Program-made: the position numbers and the translations under genes
Part shown: positions 13,496-25,600 of the stretch, piece after piece
How positions within the stretch are numbered: the first letter of the stretch is position 1
How the letters are laid out: each line of letters starts with the position of its first letter
Notes under the pieces: generated by a model
Databases searched by the model: none
Told to the model about the DNA's origin: nothing
Seen by the model: the letters and a program-made list of their open reading frames with translations, nothing else
Assembly: GCF_965638725.1 (NCBI RefSeq)
Contig: NC_134951.1
Span: 73,969,068-74,033,067, forward strand
Origin: Aptenodytes patagonicus
Taxonomy: Eukaryota > Chordata > Aves > Sphenisciformes > Spheniscidae
DNA: 64,000 bases
Direction: 5' to 3'

Positions 13496-16400
13496 CTTCT
13501 AATGCTGAACCTATTGAGTTCAAAGGAACTGAATGTGAGTAAAGAATTCATAATTTAATTCTAAATGTACTTAAAATTATCATTCCTCCAAGCTTTCAAA
13601 AACAGTAATTGCATTCTTTCCCTTAGGTAGACTTTCATAAAGCTTCATGTCTACAATATGTGTAACTATAGTAAAATGATCTCAAGAGTAAAACTACCCA
13701 GACTGTCCACAGAATAGAGGTTTCTACATCTTTGTAAACCTTAGTAAACCATTGTCATTTCACTGAGCTTAGGCATAAACAGAACTGAGACATGATTGTA
13801 GAATGTCTTTTCTGTAAGACAGAATCATTATGTATATTTTGGTTTTCTGCACAGATTTATGTATAAGTTACAGAGGCTACACCCTACATCCTGATTTAAT
13901 CTCTTGGACAGCGTGTGCCTAGTATGTCTCCATTAGCTTTGATTTATTTCAGTAGATTCTGAGCTCTTCCATGTCCGAGTCAAATTTTCTCCACTGCTTT
14001 TAGGCTGTTGAACTCACTGTAGGCATAGAAAAATAGTAATTTTACCATTGGTAGTAGAAATTTGCTCCATGCAGTGCATTTGGTGCAGTGCATTATAGTT
14101 TCTGTGCCTTATTAAATAGAAACACTAAACATTCAAATTCAGATTCAAATGTTCTTGCACAAAGTCTCTCCAGGTTGTAGTGCTTAATGTTGTGAACAGT
14201 CCTGCTAATGTCATATATTAGCAAATCTACTGAAAATCGATGACAACTGTTACAGTAATTTGCCTACCTGACATGGTTGGCTTCACGAAAACAAAACTTC
14301 CCATTGTTTTAGGAGCTCGTGTAAGTTCCATACAGTGAGTAGGAGATGGAATTGGAGCCTATGCTTTCAACTTTCAAACATATGCTACCTTCAATCTGAT
14401 CTCATAGATATTTTTGTATAACTGCATGTTAAGTACCTTTCTTGACTGTAGAGTGACTACTTAAAGCCCTAACTAACAAAGATACTTGTAGACATACTGG
14501 TGCTCATCTGGATAGATTTCAACATTTTTAAAGACCTTCAGATGATTTGATGTGAGTACTGCTTGTATTTAAGACTTCTGTTAAAAATTAAAGATTTATT
14601 TTCAATAAGACATGTTTTGTTCAATCTGACTTTATAAAACCCTCTAGGGGAGTGGACCAACAACACGCAAAGGTATTATACACAAGCTTTTCATGTCAAT
14701 GGAAAGAATTGCTGCAAAATGTGTAAATGGTAACATGATGCCAGCTGCAGAACTGCAGTGAACTGAAAAAACCACAAATATTTGTTTAGGTCTTTTTTTT
14801 ATTATGGTCATTGCAGATACTACTGTAGTAGATATAGAATTTATAGGCAAGAGAATGATTTTTCATCAGGGTGCCTTTAAATCTTTAAGTCTTCATGAAA
14901 AATTTGTTCTTAAACTGGTGTGCCTATTTATTAGCATGGATGGATTGAAATTTGAGTGTAATTTCTTGTAAAGTAGAATAGTTATTCTTATTAATGAACT
15001 TCACTGGATTTTCTAGATTTCTAGCTGATTTGTCATCATCCAAAACATCTCTTTAAGTATACCATTAAGGAAAATAAGTAATTAAAAGAACAAATGCCAA
15101 GTTGACTCTGATCAGTTGTATCAGGCTGTTTTCACCTGGTGTATTGGTCCAGGAAAAGGTACGTGTGTGTGAACACTTAAGTTCACTGTCACCTGTGCCA
15201 GACTGGTGAATAAACAGACACTTGTAGAGCAGCAAATCCTGAATCTTTCAGAAGACACTGAAGCCATTGCACATGATCATCTCAAATGTTGAGTATCCTG
15301 ATTTTAGTTAATATCTTCTTCGGAATACTGCTTTTAAAAATGAATTAAATGAGCTCATAATGGTTTTCTTTTCATTTCTGACTGTATTCAGTCAAGTGCA
15401 GATACTGTGAAAGTGAGTAATATATTTACAGCCACATGGAGATTAGTAGAGATGATGAGAATAACAGTAGTGCAGCAGCACAGGCAGAAATGCAGTAAAC
15501 ATAAAATGCAAATACATTCATTGATTAGTTCTGAATAGATTCTGCTTCTACATGTGGAGAAGAACAAAATGCAGCCCATCCAGGTAAAATATGGAGCAGA
15601 ACAATTTAATTACAGTTCTTTTTTTTAGTCACTCAAAACACAAAATAGGAGCAAGCGAGTACTGGGCACAGGAAAGATGCAGAGAGTCATAAAAATGACA
15701 TTTTGGGCATGTCTTCCAATCCACTGCAGAAGTCACGCTGTTCTCACTAGTTTTTCCAAATGCTGAGGGAAGCCCTTCTGATCAATGTGAAGAGCAGTTA
15801 CAGGCAGTACAGTTATGTCCGGACTCTGTCCTGGCTTCTAAGGTTCAAGATTATATCAGCACCCCATGCTCTGTTCATGCTCTGTTCCTTCCTGTGAAAA
15901 CCAGAGCACAGGAAAGCGGGGGATGATGTATGTCTGGATGGAGCAGGAACATTTGACATGTGCATATGAGAATATGGGCACAACAGGGCATGACCTTAGA
16001 TTTATGGGCTGGAAGTCTCCAAATTCCCACAGTATAAACATATTCTGTGACAGCCTAAGTGCTGCTGTGAGACGGAGCCAACAGCCCGAGTTAAAGCACA
16101 TGCTCTCTGGCACTGGTTAAAATGTTGGGTTTCCAGGTTTCAAAAATTTAAACAGCTTGCACAGTCCACAGCAAGTGCTTCCAGAGAGGCTGATCAGTGA
16201 ATGTGCTTATATAAGAATAAATTGACTAACAACAAAAGAAGATACATTGATTTGTTTGGTTTGTATTTGATTATACCCAGATATTTTTTTAAAATGCAAG
16301 GTTCTTTGGGTGTTAAATTGAATCATTCTGTGTATCTTTCTAACTAGTGGCTGGATAGACACCTTCTCTGTCTTAGAAATGAAGGGAATAAATAAGAAAT

Positions 16401-19380
16401 GTGTAAAATCAAAATGCATATTTTGTAAATGCATTTCAGACAGACAGTAACAGCAGAAAGTTCTCAGCAGCGTGCCAATTGCTGTCCAGCAGCATGCTGC
16501 ACAGCACATGGTGTTCCTGCAGCTGTGAGGCTGCTTCTCCATACTTCAGTTGCCTGTAACTATTCCACCAGTATGCTGGGGGGGGGGGTTCCCTACTTCC
16601 ACTCTTCCAAATGACATAAAACCTTTGGCCCCCAAACCACCATACCAAGGTTACCTCTAGATTGAGCAATGGTGTATGCCGATGTGAACCCCAGAGACCC
16701 GATCCCCATCATTTTCCCTAGTAGGGGTTTGGCCAAAGATGACTGGTTGCCTTCTAGCCCTTGTGCATGGATTTCCTTTCTGCAGAAACTGATGGAAGGC
16801 AGACTGGCGCTCAGTAGTGGAGCAGGTTATGGCTGGTGTGTGCACCTAGATCTCAAAGCTTGGAAATTTAGATAACAGATCTGTCAGTGGGACTGTCTCA
16901 CTGTCTCTGATAAAGCACATTCAATAGAGGCATATATGCCAAAGCCACACTTTAACAAATCCTGTCTTTCTCCTCAAAATATAAAAAATGGAAAAGTCCT
17001 AAGTGCATGAGGTATTTAAAAATATATTCCCATTCTTTGTACCAGTACTGCTAAATCTTTTTGTCAGCTGCATTGCAGTAGCTGCTGAAATCAATTTTTC
17101 CCTCTTACTTTGCTCCCACTGCCCATAGCTCCCTCATCCTTTTTTTCTTCCTGAAGTGTATAGTGTTACTATTAAACTTAGACACTTACAAACAATGAAT
17201 TAGCATTAGAGCTACCACCAAAGTTTTTTGTTTGTTTGTTGTTTTTTAAAAAGAAAAACTGTCCTGGCATTGTCCCATAAAAAACATTAACTGGAGACTT
17301 AAAGGAAAAGAAACGAGCCTGCGTTGCCTCTGTGCAGTACTCCCGAATGGGGTAATCCATCTGTTATGGAGGTGTTGATTAAACTAGGTAGCTTAAAACA
17401 TTGCTCCTTTTCATAAGTAAAGTCTCCATATTATTGCTTTGTCTCTGCAAGCTTTTCTACAGCTGCTTTAATTTAAGAATGTCCTTAACGAAGGTGGAAA
17501 TTGCTATATAGCATATCTTACTGAAAGCTTTAGAGAATTTATGCCATACTGCTGACCAAACAAACTTTCCCAGCGGGGTGCCGTTTGCCGCTTTCTGTGC
17601 TGTGTTGTGATCTCAAGTGACATCTTGAAGCATTGCAGGTGGTTTGGCATGCTTTTCTGCACTTCCAAGTTGTTTTAGCAGTATTCTTAAAGGCGCCAAA
17701 AACCTGGAAAACAAACGCACGCAAAAAGCTCCTTGGTGTTTTTAGGACAGAACCAAAGAAAACAAAAAAGGATGCTGAAAATGAGGAGCTGAGAGCAACT
17801 TGAATTTAATTTTACTAAAGTAAGAAACAAAACAAACCACCACAATATTAGGTCACTGAGAATCAATCAAGATGCTTTTATTAGACATGTGTGAACTCGG
17901 CACTGTCGTGTCTCTCACTCTGTGCATGAGACTCCTCCTTGCGTTACCTTGCAGCAGAACCCTGCGCTGCAGCCGCCTTCCCACCGTCCGATCCCCAAGC
18001 ACCTGAGGCAAGAAGTGCGCGGTGTGCGATCTGCTGCTGCACGCCACAAACCTGTGGCACATGGAGCTCTGCAGCTGAGGAGGGGCTGCTGCCAGAGCCG
18101 GCAGGCAGGGACTCTGCTGCCTAGGAAGCCTGTCTCTAGAAAAGCTCTGCTAGAAAGCATGCCACTACTCTCTGTCTCTTGATGTATATATAGGATATGC
18201 ATGACGCTAGTCATTATAATATGCATGCACGATGAATATTTCATCAGCATATTCATAACTCTCTGAAGATACATGGTTGGTTTTGTCCATCTTTCAAAAT
18301 AATTTGTTCTAAATGTTTTTAAGTAAATCTATCCAATTACATTTGTCTTTTTTTCGTAATCAACCTAAAAATGCAGTCTGTTGGTGACGCTTTAGTAGAG
18401 AAAAGGTTTGTAAAAATGTGAAGGTATTTCCAGTCAATTAAAGGAAGACATTTGACTAAATAAAACCAAACTTTCTTGCAACGTTTCTTTCAGATGCAGA
18501 ATGATCTTGTCAGAGCCATTGTGTTTTACAAAAACAGAAATTTGAATTCGACCTCTATAATGATACATTTACTGTAATGGCATACTAAAAGTGGACCTTT
18601 TATTCTCATTTCAATATTCTGTACTACTCTGTTGGCCCCTGTGGGTGAACAACATATGAATCTCCACAGTTTCGTAACTGCCTTCATTTTACCAGAGCAA
18701 AACAAAGTCTGTTCAAATGCTCTGGTGCTCTGATTTAATGAAATAGAAAATACTGCGTATCATCAGAAATTTGAGTATGTTTCAGGCTGATCTAGGTGCA
18801 CCCCAAAAGTTCTGTGCATGCTTACATACGTTTCATCCTTCTTGTACAACAATTCAAATATATTATTAAAAGCTAAGTGGCCTACATGTCTGTTCAGATG
18901 CATTGCTTGCTATTTCTTCCACTTCACTGTTTCAGTTGCAAAGCTGAAGGACCTCCATGTCTAAACAGAGTATGCAGTGGTGAACCCAAGTGGTTGCTTT
19001 TAAAAGCTGCTTTCCTTTAAATGTATGACAACCTAGAGAAGGGCTATGCCATTCAGCCATTTTTATGTTTATTGAGCAGTATATTGTTACAAAAGCACTG
19101 GTGAGAAGACTGCATTGCTTTTTGCAGCCACACATCTTGCTGCTTTAGGATATCGGCAGTGTAGTTGGGTTGTCCCAGTCCCTGGATGAATTATTCAGGC
19201 TCTTGACATCAGAGGTTTCCGCTAGCGGATTGGCTGGTGCTCGGATAATAAAATCTTTCCACAGGAAAACAGTGGAGAAGGATGATGGCAGTGAGACCAG
19301 CAGAACTGCTACTTCCAATACAGCTGGCTTTGTCTGGCTGTTGCATCTCTGCACGAATATACAAAGATGTTTTTAAGGTC
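13496..19380. other. Upstream gene-free sequence up to the candidate promoter
   Basis: No supported gene. A GC-rich patch lies at about 17890-18140. An AT-rich stretch with repeated ATGCAT-like words and the near-palindrome GATGAATATTTCATC follows at about 18185-18290. I found no exon resembling the human SYNE1 N terminus in it. Confidence 0.6.
16578..16588 (+). repeat. G homopolymer (11 G)
   Basis: Simple G run in gene-free sequence; a possible sequencing-length artefact site. Confidence 0.9.
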
Positions 19381-19387
19381 TGGCTTC

Positions 19388-19403
19388 ATGCAAATTCTCC
19401 AAT
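19388..19403 (+). promoter_or_regulatory. Octamer ATGCAAAT plus CCAAT box upstream of candidate first exon
   Basis: ATGCAAAT (POU-factor octamer) lies at 19388-19395 and CCAAT at 19399-19403, about 190 bp before the candidate ATG. No TATA box or CpG island is evident. Both are short motifs that occur by chance, so this is only a candidate promoter element supported by its position. Confidence 0.3.
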
Positions 19404-19532
19404 AAGAGCAGGTGGAGGGATTTGTGTAAGAGGCCTGCATTTCCAGTGAAGGAAAAAAAATCAGCTTGTTCTTGAAAAATTACTTCTGGCTGTATTCTAA
19501 AGAAACGCTGCGCACTACACGAGACAGGAGTA

Positions 19533-19550
19533 GCAGCAGCCGCAGCAGCA

Positions 19551-19584
<34 letters not shown>
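19533..19584 (+). repeat. Interrupted CAG trinucleotide repeat
   Basis: The tract is CAG-rich with CCG and CAA interruptions and ends in ten uninterrupted CAG units (19555-19584), six bases before the candidate ATG at 19590. If that exon is real, the repeat lies in its 5' UTR. In the candidate frame it would read as Ala codons but has no upstream start. Confidence 0.95.
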
Positions 19585-19585
<1 letters not shown>

Positions 19586-19589
19586 GCTT

Positions 19590-19668
19590 ATGGCTCGCTA
19601 CAAAGGTGCTGGTGGCAGAAATGTTACATCGTTAAATCTGCTTCCCGGGTTCTCTCAGTACCGGCAGG
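19590..19668 (+). CDS. SYNE1: Candidate alternative first coding exon of SYNE1
   Basis: An ATG at 19590 opens 26 codons (beginning [12 protein letters not shown], ending PGFSQYRQ) plus one base. It ends at CAGG followed by GTAAGT, a near-consensus donor. The extra G is what the next exon needs: that exon starts with AT, giving GAT (Asp) and then [10 protein letters not shown]. Upstream the frame is open to a stop at 19473-19475 with no other ATG. The start context has G at +4 but C at -3, so it is only moderate. The peptide does not match the human N terminus I recall (MATSRGAS...), though both begin MA and contain a basic-Gly-Ala stretch. It could be an alternative first exon, the avian version of the usual one, or a chance ORF. 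Support is phase, donor and position only. Confidence 0.55.
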
Positions 19669-22600
19669 GTAAGTGGTGCAAATAAGGAGCAGAAAGTCCT
19701 TGCGAGTGGGGAGAGTGTAAGAAACTGTATGACACATGCATCTTGTGGGTATAGATAAACAGTACTTTTGCGAAGAGTTTACATCAGTTCAATGAATTTC
19801 CAGGGAAATTTGTAAAAAGCATATTTATCATGAAATTTGTAAAATCAATCCATTACTTGTATTATGTTCAGATATAGGTTTTACAGTGGTAAAATCTGTT
19901 CCTTTTAAACCTATACAAAATACGTGCTATAAAAAAGGAAATTTTATTATTAATAGTATGCTCTTTATGAGCCCTATTAACAGTTATTAAAGAATATTAA
20001 AGGATATGTTGCTCACATATATTCCCTTGAAACAGATTATTTTGAAAGGCTATTTCTGCTATTTGTTGATAGGACTGGAACTGAGTATGTCTTCTGCTGA
20101 TAAACGTTTAGAAGCCAGGAGCTGCTTCTCTGATTTCCAGTTGTTGTCAGAGGGTTGCTTCTTAAATCACGAGGATGCACTGGAACTGCAAATTAGGGAA
20201 TCATTTTCACTCATTTCTTTGATCAGAAGTTTGACTTCTAAAGGCCCAGTTCTTTTCTTTTGGCATGCCATTGCTGTATCGGGGTTGCTGGGGAATTTTA
20301 AGTTACAGAGGTGTGAATGAAGCCAGAGCTGGACTGATTCTGTGCGTGGTCGTTCTCCGTCCCCACACCTACTCACACGCAACCCAATTCAAGTGTGCAA
20401 GTACTTCCATGGAAATTAATTGGGCTACCTGTGTATATAATTGCTTGTCAGAGCAAAGCTGACATTTACTGTATGTCACACGGGAAACATCTTGTTCATG
20501 GTTAGAAACCATACAGTGAGAAGTCTGTTTTCCAGAATGTAGAAAAAATTATCACATATAAAGTAAAGACACCCCTTGCCAAAAGTAGTCAGTATTGAAT
20601 GAAGCACAATGCACTATTTTGAGTGATATTTTTCATAACTTGCCTGTCAATGCAACAAGTAGATTCTGAGCATACAATGAATGTTTTTAAAATTATGTAA
20701 GACAGCCTACCCAATGAAATCAAAGAAAAAGAAGATCAAGAATGCAAAATTATTTTCTTAGACATGAAGCGTGCTAATCTAGCAATAGATTAGCTGAAGA
20801 GATATGTATCTTTTTTTCCTCTGGTATTTCTTACATGTGAGATATTGTTTATATGTAAAGAAAATATAAAATCCTGAGTCATAATGTACAAACACTTTTT
20901 GGGAGCTCGTGTGTGGTCAGGGAGCCATCATTGTCCCACTTAAGATAACATTTTGGCTGATGAATTTTGTGCTGCGATTTGTATCTTTATGTACCTTCAT
21001 TGTGGAGCAGCATTATGTGAGTGTAAATCAGGGAGCTTATTAGTAGTAGTACATCAAACTTATTAGTTATCTGTTCTAGAGCTTTAAATGGGATTAAATA
21101 ATATTCCCTTTTAATTTACAGATGTGAAAGAGATCAAATCACTGTTCAGTGCTGCACAAGTCAGTAGCAAAGGTAGTATCAAAAATTAGATTTTCCATCT
21201 GTAGGTTTTGGGACATGCATGTGTTCTTATAAAAAATAAATATTTAACAGCAATTTTATTTATTTGGATTTTCTGTAGGGGAATGAAGGTGCTCATTCAG
21301 AACCGATGATGACAATAATATTATTTGTTTTTCAGTGAAATAGGTATTTCCTTTTATTTTTGAAAGAAAAATCCCCAGCATAAATACTTGAATGCCACTG
21401 ATGTGAAATTATTCCATGTGTCAAACCCGATTCCCCACAAGCAAGGGACAGGGCTTCGTGGATTGGTTATGGCGCTGTGATTCTCTTCCCTCCACAGCCA
21501 TGACTCTGGCTGCTGAAGTTGGAAGAGGTCATTCAGGAGCTATTTTTGTCTATGCAGCTGGCAGCAGTCCCTGAGGGACTATCTGAGAATCAGTGAAATT
21601 CACTATAAATCAGGCAAGTGCTTCAAGACAGGTCTAAGGGAGGTAGTAAGTAGCAGTATAGGAACTGCTTGAACTAGCTAATGGCTCCTCTCTGTCTGGA
21701 TCTCCCAGAGGAGAAATAAGCTTGATAATGCAATTTCAAAATTTTAATTCAGTACTCTAAACATTTTCAAATGTGCATGCTAAGAGTATTTTTTCTAAGT
21801 CTCTAGATGATTTTCTAAATAGAAGCAACTTGACTGTCAGAGACATGGATTCTAGTTAAAAAGTACAGAGAAGTCCTAGGTGCTCAGACCTTGCGTAAAT
21901 ATAATATGGACTTAGATGTCAAATTTATCTCGGCATTCAGATTTGAAATGGTGTCTTACAGTTCATTCACTCATTAAGACTTGAACTTTGCTGTGAAACT
22001 CTACAAATAGTCAAGTGTCAGAGCATTATTATAAGAATATGAAGTATTTGTTATGGGTAGTTACAGGCAAAATTAACTGTCTCAAGAAAACATAGTGGCA
22101 TTTCTGGCAACTGCAGAATGCATTTGTTGTCAATAGAGAATATTATTCTTCCATCATGTAAATCCAAAAGGATTCAGCAATGTCTAATCAAACTGATTTC
22201 CTTTTTTTCCCCAGATGAGCAAGAGTCAGTGCAGAAAAGGACTTTCACAAAATGGATCAATACTCACCTGGCTAAGGTAATATACGGCTTTGAAATTTAT
22301 TTTTTTTTTTAAATCAAACCGTTTTATCTATGCCTGTACAGGCTCTGGAGTATAGAATGTCTAAGACTTGGCTGAGCAGAATGGCATAAACTTAGAAAGG
22401 GATCCCCATTATCTGTACACCATAGAGGATGAATCCATTTCAGCGTGGTAGCAGTCAGCTGCAGCACTGTGAGTGGTGTCTACAGGCAACCACCCAGCTC
22501 CTTTGGCCAAAACTGAAAGGTAGCACAGTAGCTGCTATTTCAGCCAGAGGAAATATTTGAAACTGCTTTCTATGAAACAGAAATATTAGCCTTATTACAT

Positions 22601-25600
22601 ACAGTGTATTTTAATAAAACTTGAGTCAGTTGTGTAGTTTGAGAGAGGCATCCTGAACTGGTTACAAACATAAATAGTGCTTCGTGAATCCAGTGCTGAA
22701 TTAATTATCTGATGCATCTTTGGATTTATCATGAAACTATTGTTGCTTCTTCTTACCACAACCTAAAACTCCTTTTTTGGTTTTAGCAGAATACAGACAG
22801 TGATTTACACACAATTTTAAAAGTATTAAGTTACAACTGGTACCAACTTTATCTGACAACATAAGCAGTGAAATTTAATTTGGCATTTCCCAGAGTTTTC
22901 ACACAGCACGGCTCTAACCATAATTTATCAATTAGTCCAGTAAATTAAAATATTTAAATACCAGAAGTGCTCTTTGAAATGCATATTTTTAAATTATGAA
23001 GATTAATGAACTTGAAAAATGGGCAAGGAATAGCTGCAAGAGCACTGGTTTACCTTCTGTGTAAGGAATTGGCTAATAGTGCCCTCAAAAACAGCAAAAC
23101 AGGAAGCCCATATAATGCTGTCATGTGATTTGGTCTAATGAGACTGTATGGTAGAGCAACAGCATTTATTTACATTGCTGAGGAATGTAATTGAGGAATT
23201 TACTGTGAAATGAACTGCACTGACATTGTAAAATTCAACTGAAAGAACAAGGCTTTCTTCAGGACTTCTTGACAATGGATCCTCACTAGGAATGAGGTCT
23301 GTCCCCCCATTCTCTTTGGAATACTTGGAAAAGGTCCCCATGCATCAGAGAACTTCAGCACTCTACATATGTTCCATTTACTTCAACCGAGATTGAAAGA
23401 ATTTCAGTATTTGCTTAAGTGTTAGCAAAGCAGGCCATGAACATGTGTCAGAGGAGAAAAAGAACTCTTATTTCATGTTTTTCTATTTCCTAGTTGTATT
23501 GCATCATTAGTAATTGATCGATAATATCTGATAATAATTTACAATTAGTTATATGTGTATACGGTTAGGTATATATATGTGTGTAATGATAATGTGCTGG
23601 TAATAACTGACTAACCCTTGGGAAGAGACAAAGTCGTGGTGGTACCTCAGTTAAGATATTTTGCTCTGGGTTGAGAGTTGTGAACTCCACCTTTACTGTA
23701 CTAGTCCCTTTGGGCCGTGAGGGCTCAGGTAGACCTTTTGACTTGTGTGATCTAGGTGTATATTTCTCTAATAGGTCTGATGTTGTAAAGATTGATCAAA
23801 TACTCACATTCAAACCAAGGAGCTAACCAGCCACAGCCCTCACTTTTAGCTACCTGAGCTACCCTGTGGTAATTCGTCTGTGTTAGTTCACCCTTCAACA
23901 GGGAAGTTGTTTCTATGATACTTTTATTGATGGCTGCCAGCAAGTCTGCCTCACTGCCTAAGTCAGATGTGTAGATTAGCTGGCTTTGCTTCCCATTTGT
24001 GCTGTTATGCTGCCACAGGAGAAGCACTGTTTATAGATTATAGAGATTAGACTCAACAGAAGAGGAGTGACCCACGCCATTCAAATTTTTAAGTTTTTAA
24101 AGCTTAAGCTTTTAAATCTTTGTTAGTCATGTTTTTGGAAAGTGTGGAAATATGTTTTCTGAGTTCATCATCACAGCTGTAGGAAATACTGATGGGTCTG
24201 TGAAATGCGCAGGACTCCCCTTGCATTTGTATTCCGAATTGTAACAAAGAAATTCGATATTTACATTACTTGATTCTTGTAAAAGATTGTTGTGGTTTTT
24301 ATTATGTCAAAAGAAATTGGAAAGCTGTAACATCTCCATTGTCTGGAGACCTTTGAAATGTGATAAGGAAAAATCCTGGAGGGAGACCCACTTTTAGGCA
24401 GCATTGTCTTCATTCTGCTCTTGTCTTTGAACCCAAGAAAATGTGGAGCATCAGCCAAAATAGTACCTAGCGAGGAACACCATGAAGCACTGGCCTCACA
24501 CTGATAGCAGAGAAACAGCAGTACATGCTTCTGCATTTGGGCCTGTGTCTGTTAAAGCCAGTGAAGTTACACTGGGGTTAAATAACATGGAAGGAGATGT
24601 AGGACCGGACCGGCTGCAGGTGCCCAGGTGCTGGCAGTGGGGCTGCAGGGCAGCCTCTGTGAGGAGAGGCCAGGGCTGCCCCGTGCCCGACACAGGTGGT
24701 TTCAGCTGGCTCCAGCGGACCCACTGCAGGGCATGGCTGAGCCCCTCAGCCAAGCTGGTGGCGCCTCTGGGAAAGCGTGTTTAAGAAAGGGCAAAATGCT
24801 GCACAGGCAGTGAGAAGTGAGGGAAAAAGCATGAGAAACAGCCCTGCAGTCACCAAGGTGAGAGCAGAAGGAGGAGAGGAGGTGCCCCAGGCGCCCGAGC
24901 AGAGACTCCCCTGAGGCCCCTGGAGAGCCCACGCTGGAGCAGGCTCCTGACAGGAACTGCAGCCTCCGGAGAGGAGCCGATGCCGGAGCAGGGGAAAAGT
25001 GTGAGGAGGAAGGAGCAGCAGAGAGAAGCTGTTATGGACTGACCACAACCCCCATTCCCCATCCTCCTGCGCCTCTGGGGGGTAGAGGAGCTGGGAGTGA
25101 AGGAGTGAAGTTGAGACTGGGGAAAAAAGGGGTAGGTGGGGAGAAGGTGTTTTCAATTTTGTCTTTGTTTCTCACCATCCAAATCTATTTTAATTTGAAA
25201 TAAATTAATTTTCCCCAAGTAAAACCTGTTTTGCCTGTGACGGTAACTGGTACGTGATCTCCCTGTCTTTATCTCAACCCACAAGCTTCTTCATCTTGTT
25301 TTCTTCCCCTGTCCTGTTGAGGAGGGGGATTGAGAGAGCAGCTCAACCCACCACAAGGACTTATAAGTGTTACCCACGTAATTATAGGTGAACTTACAGA
25401 GTTACTTTTTTCAAATGCACAGCCTTTTTCTGCTCTCTTACTTTGTGTGCGTGTGTACACCAGTTGCCAGATTGCAGTTTACAATGTAATCCAAAATACA
25501 ATCCAGATTTACTGTGCTGAATTTGACTCAATATATACAGGCTTCAAAATTAACAGTAACTTCACTTCAAATTGGCTTTCTATTTCTTGGCTACTCTTGT

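Noticed and set aside
17853..18274. Overlapping ORFs of 60-119 codons on both strands
   Set aside because: All frames are open in a GC-rich patch; composition looks random and no splice-compatible coding pattern was seen.
19466..19672. 68-codon ORF with a poly-Ser run through the CAG repeat
   Set aside because: The Ser run comes from reading the CAG tract in the AGC frame. This frame does not meet the donor in the phase needed for the CH1 exon; the frame of the ATG at 19590 does.
23752..24027. 91-codon minus-strand ORF in intron 2
   Set aside because: No family resemblance, no supporting exons or promoter, and a length expected by chance in 64 kb.
24482..25156. Several ORFs up to 136 codons in a GC-rich block
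   Set aside because: Explained by the LTR; GC-rich sequence has few stops. No protein family resemblance.
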